Shown here: positions 36,450-44,968 of the stretch, one piece after another
Numbering within the stretch: the first letter of the stretch is position 1
Layout: every line of letters begins with the position of its first letter
From: Pseudomonadota bacterium
GTDB taxonomy: Bacteria > Pseudomonadota > Gammaproteobacteria > Burkholderiales > Burkholderiaceae_F
Direction of reading: 5' to 3'
Assembly (NCBI GenBank): GCA_021842465.1
Contig: JAKBZN010000003.1
Location: 66,582-130,581, forward strand
Length of the DNA: 64,000 nucleotides
Translations under genes and position numbers: made by a program
The notes under the pieces: generated by a model
The model's input: the letters and a program-made list of their open reading frames with translations, nothing else
The model's database searches: none
Told to the model about the DNA's origin: nothing

Positions 36450-36707
36450 CTAGGCATGCGCCTCGGATTCCCAGTGATCGATGATTCCCGCGATGGTCAG
36501 GTCGGTGAGAACACGGGAATCACCGGATGCGTACCGGGCGGCCGAACCGCTCACGGTGAACACCCATTTGCCGGGGGGAACCCCCACCGGATCGCACGCC
36601 ACGGCGAGTGCGCCCTTTGCATCCGCAACCACGCGCAGCGACAGATTGCTGAGTCCGGCCACCCGACGGGTCGCCACCAGATCCGAAAGAACCTGCATGA
36701 TTTCCAT
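36450..36707 (-). CDS. csoS4B: CsoS4B pentameric carboxysome vertex protein
   Basis: An 85-residue BMV/EutN-CcmL family protein (MEIMQVLSDLVATRRVAGL, ending LTDLTIAGIIDHWE). Five copies cap each vertex of the icosahedral shell. The ATG at 36707 overlaps the csoS4A stop as TGATG and has AGGAG 8 nt upstream, inside the csoS4A coding end. Confidence 0.95.
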   Translation of the reverse strand: MEIMQVLSDLVATRRVAGLSNLSLRVVADAKGALAVACDPVGVPPGKWVFTVSGSAARYASGDSRVLTDLTIAGIIDHWESEAHA

Positions 36708-36982
36708 CAGCGCTTCTCCTCGGACTTGCCGTCTTCGACGGCCCAGCGGTCGATGATTCCGACGATGGTGAGATCGGACGGATACTCCTTGCTGCCGGCC
36801 GCCTCCCGTGCCGCCGACGATCCGACGCAGATGACCCAGTCGCCGGGAATGCATCCGATCGCATCCACCGCCACCTGGCGTCCGCCGCCGGCCTTCTCGC
36901 GCACCACCAGCAGGGGACGATGTCCCAATTCGGCGATGCGGTTGGTCGACACCAGGGTCTTTTCCACTTGCATGATCTTCAT
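36707..36982 (-). CDS. csoS4A: CsoS4A pentameric carboxysome vertex protein
   Basis: A 91-residue vertex protein (MKIMQVEKTLVSTNRIAELG, GCIPGDWVICVGSSAAREAAG, LTIVGIIDRW). It pairs with CsoS4B as in all alpha-carboxysome operons. Its ATG overlaps the stop of csoSCA (ATGA), so csoSCA, csoS4A and csoS4B are translationally coupled. Confidence 0.95.
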   Translation of the reverse strand: MKIMQVEKTLVSTNRIAELGHRPLLVVREKAGGGRQVAVDAIGCIPGDWVICVGSSAAREAAGSKEYPSDLTIVGIIDRWAVEDGKSEEKR

Positions 36983-38550
36983 GGCGCCTGCTCCGGATCC
37001 CCAATGATTTCGATCGGACTGCCCGTCGGCAGGTCCTGGACGCTGAGTCGGCAATGCAGATCGCCCCCGGCCGCCAACGCCGGATACCGAAGCCGGATCG
37101 CATCGCGCACCCGCCGCGCCTTTTCCGTCGCGCGTTCGCGCGCTTCGGGAACGCGGGCGTCGTAGCGGTAATGGATCGCGACGGGAATCGGGAGTCCATG
37201 CGCAAGGTTGAGCTTGCGAAAAATCTTGATGCCGACGTCCATGTCCGCGGCCCCCTCTTCGAGGGTGTGCAAGTGGGCGTAGTACGCCACGTTGCGCATC
37301 TGCAGTTCTTCGAATCCGTCGCCGACGCTGATGTAGCGCTCGGCGTGTCCGATGTCGGCGTAGCGGCCGCCGTGCAGTTCCTCGACGTAGTCGATCTGCG
37401 ACAGGTTGTTGATCAGGAGATTCACGATCAGCCGCCGCATGCCGTCATGGGGTTCGCCCTGGCCGCTTGCCCAACCGCCCATGCGGCTTGCCGCGCGTAC
37501 GGCGTCGTAGACCGCGAGCCGCGCGGCATCGGCTGTCGATTCACGGGTCTGCGCATACAGTTCGGCGTTGTCGACGAAGCGATAGGCCGACAGGTCGCCG
37601 CGGCCGTCCGGTACATGAATCCGAACCGCGTCGGTGTCGGTGTCGACGCCGATCAGCAGGATGTCGGTGCTCGCGCCGCAGCAGAACGCATTTTCGATCG
37701 CCTGACGGAACTGTTTCAACCGCCCCAGGGCGGCATCGATCGCCTGATGATCGTTGCTGCCGTGGGCGGCGCAGCCCTCGTGCGCCGGGTCCGAAGAACT
37801 GAAGTGATAGACCGCGACCTTCAGATACCGGGTGCCTGCGTCCACGGTGCTGGGCACGCCCTCGCGGAAGCGGCGCAGCTCGGTGGCGGTCCAGTTGCGG
37901 ACGTCCACCTCGACGTCGAAGAGCGCGCCGGCATACGCCTTGCGCCAGGTGAACGACGACAGCGGCAGCCGCAGAATGTAGCGCGACAACCCCTTGAGCC
38001 GACCGTCGGCGCACGGACTGATGTCGACGGTGTGGAATCCGCAGTCGAGGAAGAAGTTGCGGGTGTCGTGCACCACTTCGACCTGCTCGCGGATGTCGCG
38101 GGCGAATTGATCGGTGGCCGCGGCAAGCGCTTGAAACACGCAATGCGCGTAGGCAGCCTTGACGTCGAACCCGGTCGCCCAGGCGTCATCGAGCAACCGC
38201 GTCGGCAACTCGCAGCCCAGCGCATCGCGGATCACGGCTTGGGCGCGCTCGGCGAAGTCCGGCATGGCTTGCAGCCCGACCGCCCGCTGCAGGGCCGGAA
38301 CGATGCGCGCGAACCGCCCCTTGACCGACTCCTCGCAGTGCGCAAGCCGTGCGTTGGCCATCCGGTCGGCCAGCACATGGCGGTCGCCGCCCATCCGCGC
38401 CGGCAAGGAACCCTGCCGGGTTCCCAGGCCGAACGGCGCGGCGGCCGGCGCGCCGGCGGGCTGCGCGGCCCGCGGCACGACACCCGCCATCGGCGGATGT
38501 TGCCGCTGGCCGGCGCGGGCGCGCAGGGCGTAGGCGTTGCGGGTGTTCAC
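36979..38550 (-). CDS. csoSCA: CsoSCA carboxysomal carbonic anhydrase (CsoS3)
   Basis: A 523-residue shell-associated beta-class-like carbonic anhydrase (family about 515 aa). By offset to the Halothiobacillus enzyme, the zinc and catalytic residues are all present: Cys180, Asp182 and Arg184 in SPCADGRLKG, His249 in VYHFSS, Cys260 in HEGCAAHG. The start is a GTG at 38550: the protein then begins with NTRN like its homologues, and GGAG lies 7 nt upstream. The N-terminal 85 residues are Pro/Ala/Arg-rich and disordered, as in the family, where this part binds RuBisCO. It turns bicarbonate into CO2 in the lumen. 19 nt after csoS2. Confidence 0.96.
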   Translation of the reverse strand: MNTRNAYALRARAGQRQHPPMAGVVPRAAQPAGAPAAAPFGLGTRQGSLPARMGGDRHVLADRMANARLAHCEESVKGRFARIVPALQRAVGLQAMPDFAERAQAVIRDALGCELPTRLLDDAWATGFDVKAAYAHCVFQALAAATDQFARDIREQVEVVHDTRNFFLDCGFHTVDISPCADGRLKGLSRYILRLPLSSFTWRKAYAGALFDVEVDVRNWTATELRRFREGVPSTVDAGTRYLKVAVYHFSSSDPAHEGCAAHGSNDHQAIDAALGRLKQFRQAIENAFCCGASTDILLIGVDTDTDAVRIHVPDGRGDLSAYRFVDNAELYAQTRESTADAARLAVYDAVRAASRMGGWASGQGEPHDGMRRLIVNLLINNLSQIDYVEELHGGRYADIGHAERYISVGDGFEELQMRNVAYYAHLHTLEEGAADMDVGIKIFRKLNLAHGLPIPVAIHYRYDARVPEARERATEKARRVRDAIRLRYPALAAGGDLHCRLSVQDLPTGSPIEIIGDPEQAP

Positions 38551-38569
38551 GTCGCGACTCCGTCCGGGA

Positions 38570-40951
38570 TCAGCCGCGGGCCCCGCCGGACACGGTGATG
38601 ACCGCGCCCTTGCCCGCGTTGCCGGCACTGCCGGTGATGCGCGCCGGGGGAACTTCGACCCGCTCGCGCCCCTTGTTGGCCCATGCGCTCGTCCCGGCGC
38701 CGCGTGCCTCGCCGCGCAAGGTCAGGTTTCGTCCCTGCGCCCATTGGCCTTCGGTGCCGGTGACGCGGCCCGAACGAGCCCAGTCGTCGCCGGTGATCCG
38801 CACACCCGCGTCGCGTCCCTCGCCGGTGATGCGCGCCGGTGCGGCGGCCTCTTCAGCGTGCGGCACGACTTCGGCCACGGTGCCGTGATCGTCGCGGTAG
38901 CGGAACTCCGGCGTGCCCGACACCAGCCCGGTCGCCAGGTTGATCGGGCCGGTGATCCGTCCACCGCCGCCATGATTGTCGGAACCCGTGATGCGGCTCC
39001 GGAATTCCTGGGCTTGGCGCGACGGCGACACGATGCTGAAATCGGTCGCGGCCGGCGCCGGCTCCTCGGCAACGAAGGGACGAATCGACATCTTGGGCAC
39101 GGGCGGCACCGCGGGCGCAGACGCGCGCGGCGCTGCCACGTCCGACCGGCTCCCCGCCGGACAGCAACCGCAGCCGCAGCCGCAGGCGGCACGGGTCTGC
39201 TCAAGGCCGGCATACGGCGTGCCGCTGACCGCGAAGCCGCTCCCCGGTTCGTTGCCGGTCACGAGACCGGAACGACCCATCATGGTCCCCGATACCGGCA
39301 GGCCACGCGGCGTTTCGCTGCGGCCGACCTTGACCGGGCGCTGCGGGGGAACGACGTCGGGACAATCGGCGGCGTACTGCTCCTGCGCGACATATTCGTT
39401 TCCGGTGACGGGCATGCAGCCGCCGCGCTCGTCACCGGTCATCGGAGGGCGGTGGCCGATCTCCGTTCCGGTGACCGCGCTGCCGCCCAGGGTGTGGCTC
39501 TCCCCCACCTTCTCCGCGCCGCCGCCGCAAATGCGCGCCGATCCGGTTTGCGAGCCGGTGACGCGCAGGCACGACCCCGGCTCGTTGCCGGTGACGCGCT
39601 CGCTGCGGTCGACGAGGTTGCCGGTGATGCGCTGGCCGTCGCGGCTCGCATCGACGCCGACCTTGGCCGGCGCCGGCTTCGGGCGCGTCTGGCAGACGGA
39701 TTGGAACTGTTCGTTCGACAGGTATTCGGTGCCGGAAACCGGGCGGCAGGATCCCGCTTCGTCGCCGGTCACCTTGATCGAACGGCCGACTTCGGTTCCC
39801 GATACCGGCCGACCGGCGAGGGTATGGGTCAAGGCGACCTTGCTCGGGCCGTTGATGGTGAACCGGGCGGCACCGGCATCGGCATACTGGCTGCCGGTGA
39901 TCGCGCGCGCGGCACCGGGTTCGGTACCCGTGACGCGCCCTGCACGCGCTTCATCGCTGCCGGTGACCGGCATGGCCTTGCGCTCGGTGAACCCGATCGC
40001 GACCTTCTCCGGCCGCGGCGTGATGCCGTTGGTGGCGCAAAAGTCGGCAAAGCGCTCGCGGCCCAGATATTCGGTGCCGGTGACGACCGTGCATGTACCG
40101 GCCTCGTCGCCCGTGACCTTGTTCGAGCGGCCAACCTCGGAACCCGAAACGCGCTGGCCGGCGCCGGTCGTGCTCTCGCCGATCTTGGCCGGGCCCGCCT
40201 GCGGCCGCCCTTCGCAGAACGACGCGAACTGCTCGGAGCCGATGTATTCCGTGCCGGTGACGATCCGGCAGGATCCCGCTTCGTTCCCGCTCACCCGGCC
40301 CTTGCGCTCGACCTGGGTGCCGGTCACGACACGTCCCGACAACGTGGTGCCGACTTCCACCTTGGGCGGCGCGTCGCCGCGCTGCGGACGAATTCGGCCG
40401 CTGGGACGTGCCGGCTCGGCATCGCCGCGGCCACTGCGCGACAGGGCCACGCGCCGTTGCCGCGCCAGCTCCCGGCCGCCGCCGTCGCCGACGGCCGCCG
40501 GCGGAACGGCCATGTTCCGCCCATCGGTCCGTCCATGGTCCCGTCCGCGCTGCGCGGAGCCCGCATCGGCCTTCGGCGGCAACGCCTTCTTGCCGACGCT
40601 GGCGAGCGCCTGGCGGCGCTGGCGGCACAGCGCGCGCACCGATGCGCCGTCGGCGCCGAGCGCGTCGGGATCCGCTTCGAACCGCGCGCAAATCTCGTCG
40701 AGTGCGGAATCCGCAACCAGCGGGGTTGACGCCGGGATGGACGCCGGGGCCTCCGTCATCGGTGCCGGGATGGGGGCCGCCACCGAAGAACTCGGCTCCG
40801 CGTGGATCGACTCCGCAACGACGGGCGACGCCGCACGCGGGGCGGGACGCGCCGGGCGCGCACCGCCGGATCCCTGCTTGCCGACGCGGGACATCATCGC
40901 CCGCCGCTGGCGCGCCAACTCTTTGCCGCTCATTGCAGTCTGTTCAGGCAT
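38570..40951 (-). CDS. csoS2: CsoS2 carboxysome scaffold protein
   Basis: A 793-residue intrinsically disordered scaffold linking RuBisCO to the shell. The N-terminal region has three RuBisCO-binding helices built on ELARQRR/CRQRRQAL (about residues 10-24, 105-122 and 155-172). The middle region has about seven repeats of some 55 residues with VTGTEY, VSGNE or VTGDE motifs and paired cysteines (about 195-600). The C-terminal region (about 615-793) keeps repeated RITG motifs and ends ITVSGGARG. An unusual Cys-Gly run (590-597) lies between repeats and C-terminal region. RBS GAGGA. I could not locate a frameshift site of the kind that yields two CsoS2 isoforms in Halothiobacillus. Confidence 0.95.
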   Translation of the reverse strand: MPEQTAMSGKELARQRRAMMSRVGKQGSGGARPARPAPRAASPVVAESIHAEPSSSVAAPIPAPMTEAPASIPASTPLVADSALDEICARFEADPDALGADGASVRALCRQRRQALASVGKKALPPKADAGSAQRGRDHGRTDGRNMAVPPAAVGDGGGRELARQRRVALSRSGRGDAEPARPSGRIRPQRGDAPPKVEVGTTLSGRVVTGTQVERKGRVSGNEAGSCRIVTGTEYIGSEQFASFCEGRPQAGPAKIGESTTGAGQRVSGSEVGRSNKVTGDEAGTCTVVTGTEYLGRERFADFCATNGITPRPEKVAIGFTERKAMPVTGSDEARAGRVTGTEPGAARAITGSQYADAGAARFTINGPSKVALTHTLAGRPVSGTEVGRSIKVTGDEAGSCRPVSGTEYLSNEQFQSVCQTRPKPAPAKVGVDASRDGQRITGNLVDRSERVTGNEPGSCLRVTGSQTGSARICGGGAEKVGESHTLGGSAVTGTEIGHRPPMTGDERGGCMPVTGNEYVAQEQYAADCPDVVPPQRPVKVGRSETPRGLPVSGTMMGRSGLVTGNEPGSGFAVSGTPYAGLEQTRAACGCGCGCCPAGSRSDVAAPRASAPAVPPVPKMSIRPFVAEEPAPAATDFSIVSPSRQAQEFRSRITGSDNHGGGGRITGPINLATGLVSGTPEFRYRDDHGTVAEVVPHAEEAAAPARITGEGRDAGVRITGDDWARSGRVTGTEGQWAQGRNLTLRGEARGAGTSAWANKGRERVEVPPARITGSAGNAGKGAVITVSGGARG

Positions 40952-41002
40952 GGTAGTTCCTCAAGCTCGCATCGACGGCGCCGGGGACCGGCGCCCCTTC
41001 CC

Positions 41003-41335
41003 TCAGGCGCCGCGATAGACGACGAACGCAGTTCCCTGGCTCTGGGAATAGTTGTCGTAGCCGATCACGCGCACGTGGTGGCCGGGGTGCTCGCGATGGC
41101 ACGCCTCGACCTCGGCGAGGATGCGGTCGACGCTCTGCTCGCCGAACATCGGCAGCTTCCACATGTACCAGAAGTGGTTGAACGAACGTTCGGGCTCGAC
41201 GTGCTCGACCGACGGGTTCCAGCCGTGCGCGACGATGAACTTGATCTGCTCGCGGACCTGTTCCGGGGTGAGCTGCGGAAGGTACGAGAAGGTCTCGTAC
41301 TTGATGGACTGCTTGTAGTCCTGGACATCAGCCAT
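41003..41335 (-). CDS. cbbS: RuBisCO small subunit, form IA
   Basis: A 110-residue small subunit: [60 protein letters not shown]. The short N-terminus without the form IB loop fits carboxysomal form IA. It lies 30 nt after cbbL in the operon. Eight small subunits cap the L8S8 holoenzyme. Confidence 0.97.
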   Translation of the reverse strand: MADVQDYKQSIKYETFSYLPQLTPEQVREQIKFIVAHGWNPSVEHVEPERSFNHFWYMWKLPMFGEQSVDRILAEVEACHREHPGHHVRVIGYDNYSQSQGTAFVVYRGA

Positions 41336-41365
41336 GATGATTTTTCCTTTCGTTGCGGGGCGGCG

Positions 41366-42787
41366 TTAGCGGTTCTGCACGTCCAGCTTGTCCACGGTGT
41401 CGAACTCGAACTTGATCTCCTTCCACGTTTCCATGGCGATCTTGAGTTCGGGGCTGTGGCGGGCGGCGTTGGTCAGGATCTCCTTGCCTTCCTTCTCCAG
41501 TTGACGGCCGCGGTTGCGCGCTTCGACGCAGGCTTCGAGCGCGACCCGGTTGGCCGCGGCGCCGGCCGCATTGCCCCACGGGTGGCCGAGCGTGCCGCCG
41601 CCGAACTGCAGCACCGAGTCGTCGCCGAAGATCGTCACCAGTGCGGGCATGTGCCAGACATGGATGCCGCCCGAGGCCACCGCAAAGACTCCCGGCATCG
41701 AGCCCCAGTCCTGATCGAAGAAGATGCCCCGCGAGCGGTCCTCGGGAATGAACGATTCGCGCAGAAGGTCGATCCAGCCCAGCGTGGCGGCGCGATCGCC
41801 CTCGAGCTTGCCGACGACGGTGCCGGTGTGCAGGTGATCGCCGCCCGACAGGCGCAGCGCCTTGGCCAGCACGCGGAAGTGGATGCCGTGATGCGGGTTG
41901 CGGTCGATCACCGCGTGCATCGCGCGGTGGATGTGCAGCAGCATGCCGTTCTTGCGGCACCAGCGCGCCAGCCCCGTGTTGGCGCAGAAGCCGCCGGTCA
42001 GGAAGTCATGCATGACGATCGGCATCTTGAGTTCCTTGGCGAACTCGGCGCGCTCGTACATCTCTTCGGGCGACGGCGCGGTCACGTTGAGGTAGTGCCC
42101 CTTGCGCTCGCCGGTCTGCGCCTCGGCGTTATGGATCGCGTCGGCAACGAAGAGGAACCGGTCCCGCCAGCGCATGAACGGCTGGCTGTTGACGTTCTCA
42201 TCGTCCTTGGTGAAATCGAGACCGCCGCGCAGGCACTCGTACACCGCGCGGCCATAGTTCTTCGCCGACAGGCCGAGCTTGGGCTTGATGGTGCAGCCGA
42301 GCAGCGGGCGGCCGTACTTGTTGAGCTTGTCGCGCTCGACCTGGATCCCGCTGGGGGGACCGTTGCAGGTCTTGACGTAGTGCAGCGGAAAGCGGACGTC
42401 CTCGAGGCGCAGCGCCCGCACGGCCTTGAACCCGAACACGTTTCCAACCAGGGAGGTGAAGACGTTGACCACCGACGACTCTTCGAACAGATCGATCGGA
42501 TAGGCGATGAATGCGTAGAAGCAGCTGTCGTCGCCGGGAACGTCTTCGATCGAGTAGGCGCGACCCTTGTAGTAATCGAGGTCGGTCAGCAGGTCGGTCC
42601 AGACCGTGGTCCAGGTGCCGGTGGAGGACTCGGCCGCTACCGCGGCGGCGGCCTCCTCCCGGTCGACGCCGGGCTGCGGGGTGATCTTGAAGCAGGCCAG
42701 GATATCCGAGTCCAGGGGGACGTAGTCCGGCTGCCAGTAGGTGTGCCGGTACTCCTTCACGCCGGCTTCGTATTTCTTCACTGCCAT
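41366..42787 (-). CDS. cbbL: RuBisCO large subunit, form IA
   Basis: A 473-residue catalytic subunit that fixes CO2 onto ribulose-1,5-bisphosphate. Active-site landmarks: [20 protein letters not shown] (catalytic Lys), [17 protein letters not shown] (carbamylated Lys with Asp and Glu), [11 protein letters not shown], and [17 protein letters not shown] (loop 6). The N-terminal [15 protein letters not shown] is typical of carboxysomal form IA enzymes. First gene of the cso operon, with AAGGAG before the ATG. The promoter region faces a divergent cbbR. Confidence 0.98.
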   Translation of the reverse strand: MAVKKYEAGVKEYRHTYWQPDYVPLDSDILACFKITPQPGVDREEAAAAVAAESSTGTWTTVWTDLLTDLDYYKGRAYSIEDVPGDDSCFYAFIAYPIDLFEESSVVNVFTSLVGNVFGFKAVRALRLEDVRFPLHYVKTCNGPPSGIQVERDKLNKYGRPLLGCTIKPKLGLSAKNYGRAVYECLRGGLDFTKDDENVNSQPFMRWRDRFLFVADAIHNAEAQTGERKGHYLNVTAPSPEEMYERAEFAKELKMPIVMHDFLTGGFCANTGLARWCRKNGMLLHIHRAMHAVIDRNPHHGIHFRVLAKALRLSGGDHLHTGTVVGKLEGDRAATLGWIDLLRESFIPEDRSRGIFFDQDWGSMPGVFAVASGGIHVWHMPALVTIFGDDSVLQFGGGTLGHPWGNAAGAAANRVALEACVEARNRGRQLEKEGKEILTNAARHSPELKIAMETWKEIKFEFDTVDKLDVQNR

Positions 42788-42863
42788 CGCGCTCTCCTTG
42801 CGAAATCACGGTCGGGAAACGCACCTGTGCCGCCTTGTGCTGCGGCCGATGTGTACGGAAAGG

Positions 42864-42892
42864 ATTGTGGGGAGCGCGGTTAATAAAGGCAA
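42864..42892 (-). promoter_or_regulatory. Candidate sigma-70 promoter of the cbbL/cso operon
   Basis: On the minus strand, TTGCCT (42892-42887) and CACAAT (42869-42864) are 17 bp apart, each matching 4 of 6 consensus bases. Transcription would start near 42857, giving a leader of about 70 nt. The -35 box lies within the AT-rich operator region, as expected for CbbR activation. Confidence 0.45.
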
Positions 42893-42919
42893 TTAAATTG
42901 TTAACATGATTTCGATAAC
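42879..42919. promoter_or_regulatory. Probable CbbR binding region between cbbL and cbbR
   Basis: AT-rich block containing TAA-N7-TAA (42884-42896) and GTTAAC ... GATAAC (imperfect inverted pair, 42900-42919). These fit LysR T-N11-A/CbbR TNA-N7-TNA spacing and lie upstream of both divergent starts. Confidence 0.5.
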
Positions 42920-42939
42920 ACCCAGTATATGATTCAGCC

Positions 42940-43938
42940 ATGAAACTTCGTCACGTCACCCTGCACCAGCTGCGCATCTTCGCGAGCCTTGCCGAGACCA
43001 TGAGCTTCACGCGGGCCGCGGAAGAGCTGCACCTTTCCCAACCCGCGGTCTCGATCCAGGTCAAGCGTCTGGAGGAGACTGTCGGCATGCCCCTGGTCGA
43101 GCAGATCGGGAAACGCATCTTTCTGACCCAGGCCGGCCGCGAACTCGCCACCGCCTGCGGCGACGTGCTCGGGCGCCTGCGCGTGCTGAGCGAAGACATG
43201 AGCGGCATGGAAGAAGGGATCAAGGGCCCCATCAACCTGGCCGCGATCACCTCGGCCAAGTACTTCATGCCGCACCTGCTCGGCGTGTTCCTCCGCGACT
43301 ATCCCGCCGTCGAACCGCGCCTGACGATCACCAACCAGTCGCGGGTGCTGGCACGGCTGCGCGACAACGAGGACGACCTCGTGATCATGGGGAGTCTTCC
43401 GGAGGAAATGGCGTCCGACCTCGACGCGCAGTTCTTTCTCGACAATCCGCTGGTGGTGGTCGCACCGCCCGATCACCCGCTGGTCGGGGAAAAGAACATT
43501 CCGTTGGCGCGCATCGCGCAAGAGCGATTCCTCGCCCGCGAACCCGGATCGGGCACGCGCGCCGCGCGCACCCGACTGTTCGTCGAGCACGGACTGAGCG
43601 CCAACGTCTACATGGAACTCGGCAGCAGCGAGGCGATCAAGCGAGCGGTCATGGCCGGCCTGGGGATTTCGGTACTGTCCCAGCACAGCCTGGGGCTCGA
43701 ACTCGAAGCCGGGCTACTCACCATCCTCGACGTCGAGCACTTCCCGCTGATGCGCCAATGGTATGCGGTGCACCGGCGCGACAAGAAGCTTTCGAACACC
43801 GCGAGCCGCTTCCTGGATTTCCTGCTGCAGGACGGCTCGCGCATCTGGAGCGACGTCCGTCCCCACGTGCGCGCCGCGGTCGAGGAGCCGCCCGCCAAGG
43901 CGCAAAAGACGCGACCGCGGAAACCATCGGCGGGCTAG
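42940..43938 (+). CDS. cbbR: CbbR, LysR-type activator of the RuBisCO operon
   Basis: A 332-residue LysR regulator divergent from cbbL: HTH LHQLRIFASLAETMSFTRAA, SQPAVSIQVKRLEETVG (about 6-62), then a co-inducer domain (AAITSAKYFMPHLLGVFL, EPGSGTRAARTRLFVEHGL, MELGSSEAIKRAVMAGLG). It should activate the carboxysome operon according to carbon and redox status. The C-terminal tail (PPAKAQKTRPRKPSAG) is longer and more basic than usual (family about 300-315 aa), and its TAG stop is part of an IS630-like end sequence, so the 3' end may have been altered by insertion. Confidence 0.93.
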   Translation: MKLRHVTLHQLRIFASLAETMSFTRAAEELHLSQPAVSIQVKRLEETVGMPLVEQIGKRIFLTQAGRELATACGDVLGRLRVLSEDMSGMEEGIKGPINLAAITSAKYFMPHLLGVFLRDYPAVEPRLTITNQSRVLARLRDNEDDLVIMGSLPEEMASDLDAQFFLDNPLVVVAPPDHPLVGEKNIPLARIAQERFLAREPGSGTRAARTRLFVEHGLSANVYMELGSSEAIKRAVMAGLGISVLSQHSLGLELEAGLLTILDVEHFPLMRQWYAVHRRDKKLSNTASRFLDFLLQDGSRIWSDVRPHVRAAVEEPPAKAQKTRPRKPSAG

Positions 43939-44402
43939 TGTAGTGCTTTGTAAATTTTGGAACGAAAAGAAGGGGGCCTTCGGGCGATCGAGCAGCGCGC
44001 CGCTCGATGCGGTGGCGATTCCCGATGCTTGCTTGCACCACGCGAGCGAGCGGCGGCTGTGCCTCGTCGGGGCCGGCCACGCGGTGGTCGCCCCTCCGGG
44101 GCGACTGCGCTGCGCTGCTCGGTCCGCGGGCGCACGGCCAACTCGCTGCGCGTCCTGCGGACGCTACGCTCGAACAGGGGCCGTGAGTCGGAAGACGAGG
44201 CGCGCGGTCGCGCGCCGCCCGCGGCCTTGCGCTGCTCGCCACCGCGTCCTACGCCGGACCCGACGAGGCACAGCCGCCGCTCGCGGCAACGACTTTGACC
44301 CGGCAAGGGACTGCCCCTCATCTTGGAATATCACAGTGTTTGCCACGAGGTCGGAGGCGCTGTGCCGGTTCCGGCCCCTTTGGGGCGCGGTGAGCAGCGG
44401 AG
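43936..44402 (+). mobile_element. Relic of an inserted element downstream of cbbR
   Basis: The segment starts with CTAGTGTAGTG (from 43935), the same 11 bases that begin the IS630-family element at the right edge of the window (63874). The following 20 bases also resemble that terminal repeat when one gap is allowed (AATTTTGGAAC versus AATTCGTTGAAC). No transposase is readable. The segment carries a 32-bp inverted repeat and ends where the decayed kinase begins. Its right border is not defined. Confidence 0.45.
44046..44284. repeat. Long inverted repeat, 32-bp arms, 175-bp loop
   Basis: 44046-44077 and 44253-44284 are reverse complements at 31 of 32 positions (core GGCTGTGCCTCGTCGGG). Pairing continues inward after a short gap with ACGCGGTGG. 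The loop is GC-rich and codes for nothing recognisable. It may be a MITE, a transposon border or a structured RNA. Confidence 0.75.
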
Positions 44403-44920
44403 GAGCCGGGGCGGCGCGGTTTCGATCACGACCCGGCTCGACGGGGAGCATGCGCTGGTCGAGGTGGCGGATACGGGAAAGGGAATTCCCCGTACCGAAC
44501 AGGTCCGGATCTTTGAGGAGTACTACCAACTCGACAATCCGGGACGCGATCGCCGCAAGGGTGTGGGCCTCGGACTCGCGATCGTGCAGCGCTTGTGCGA
44601 GCGGATCGGAGCGGAGATCGCGGTCAAGTCGGAGCCCGGCCTCGGCAGCCGGTTCACCCTGCGGATCCCCGATGCCCGGTCCGCCGTCGCCGAAATTGCA
44701 CCAAGCCGTTTGCGCCAGGCATCGGTGCCGCTACCGGCTTCGTTCGCGGGTCTTCGGGTCTATCTCGTCGATGACGAGTGCGACATCCTCACGGGAATGC
44801 GATGGCTGCTTGGCGCGTGGGACACGCGCGTCTATTTGGCGGGTTCAATTCCCGGTGCTGCAAAAACCGGTTGCATCGGATGCCCTTTATGAGGCAATGG
44901 AGGCCGCGGCGGGTCGATGA
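44403..44920 (+). pseudogene. Decayed hybrid histidine kinase (HATPase plus receiver remnant)
   Basis: The readable frame begins in the middle of an ATPase domain (GGAVSITTRLDGEHALVEV), keeps the G1 box VADTGKGIP, the F box IFEEYYQL and the G2 box GVGLGLAIV, then enters a receiver domain (LRVYLVDDECDILTGMRWLL). The histidine, N box and sensor part are gone. After VYLAG the receiver core, including the phospho-acceptor Asp, is deleted and the frame shifts; its last helix reappears in another frame as VLQKPVASDALYEAMEAAAGR with a stop near 44920. Two lesions plus 5' loss mean no function. Sensor input unknown. Confidence 0.8.
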
Positions 44921-44968
44921 GGGAACCGGGCACGCGGGAGCGGGCGTACCCCCTTTCCGCCGCCCAGA

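Noticed and set aside
38570..40951. CsoS2 repeats as a CRISPR-like or tandem DNA array
   Set aside because: The periodicity is protein-level (about 55 residues with conserved VTG motifs) and varies in DNA; it is the normal CsoS2 middle region.
38537..41018. Very long open frames on the plus strand opposite csoS2
   Set aside because: They mirror the repetitive GC-rich csoS2 gene, have no recognisable domains, and csoS2 itself is certain by homology.
43957..44321. Arg-rich open frames on both strands in the inverted-repeat segment
   Set aside because: Composition typical of non-coding GC-rich DNA, no RBS and no family resemblance.
44403..44920. Functional histidine kinase
   Set aside because: Lacks the phosphorylated His, the N box and the receiver Asp, and is frameshifted.
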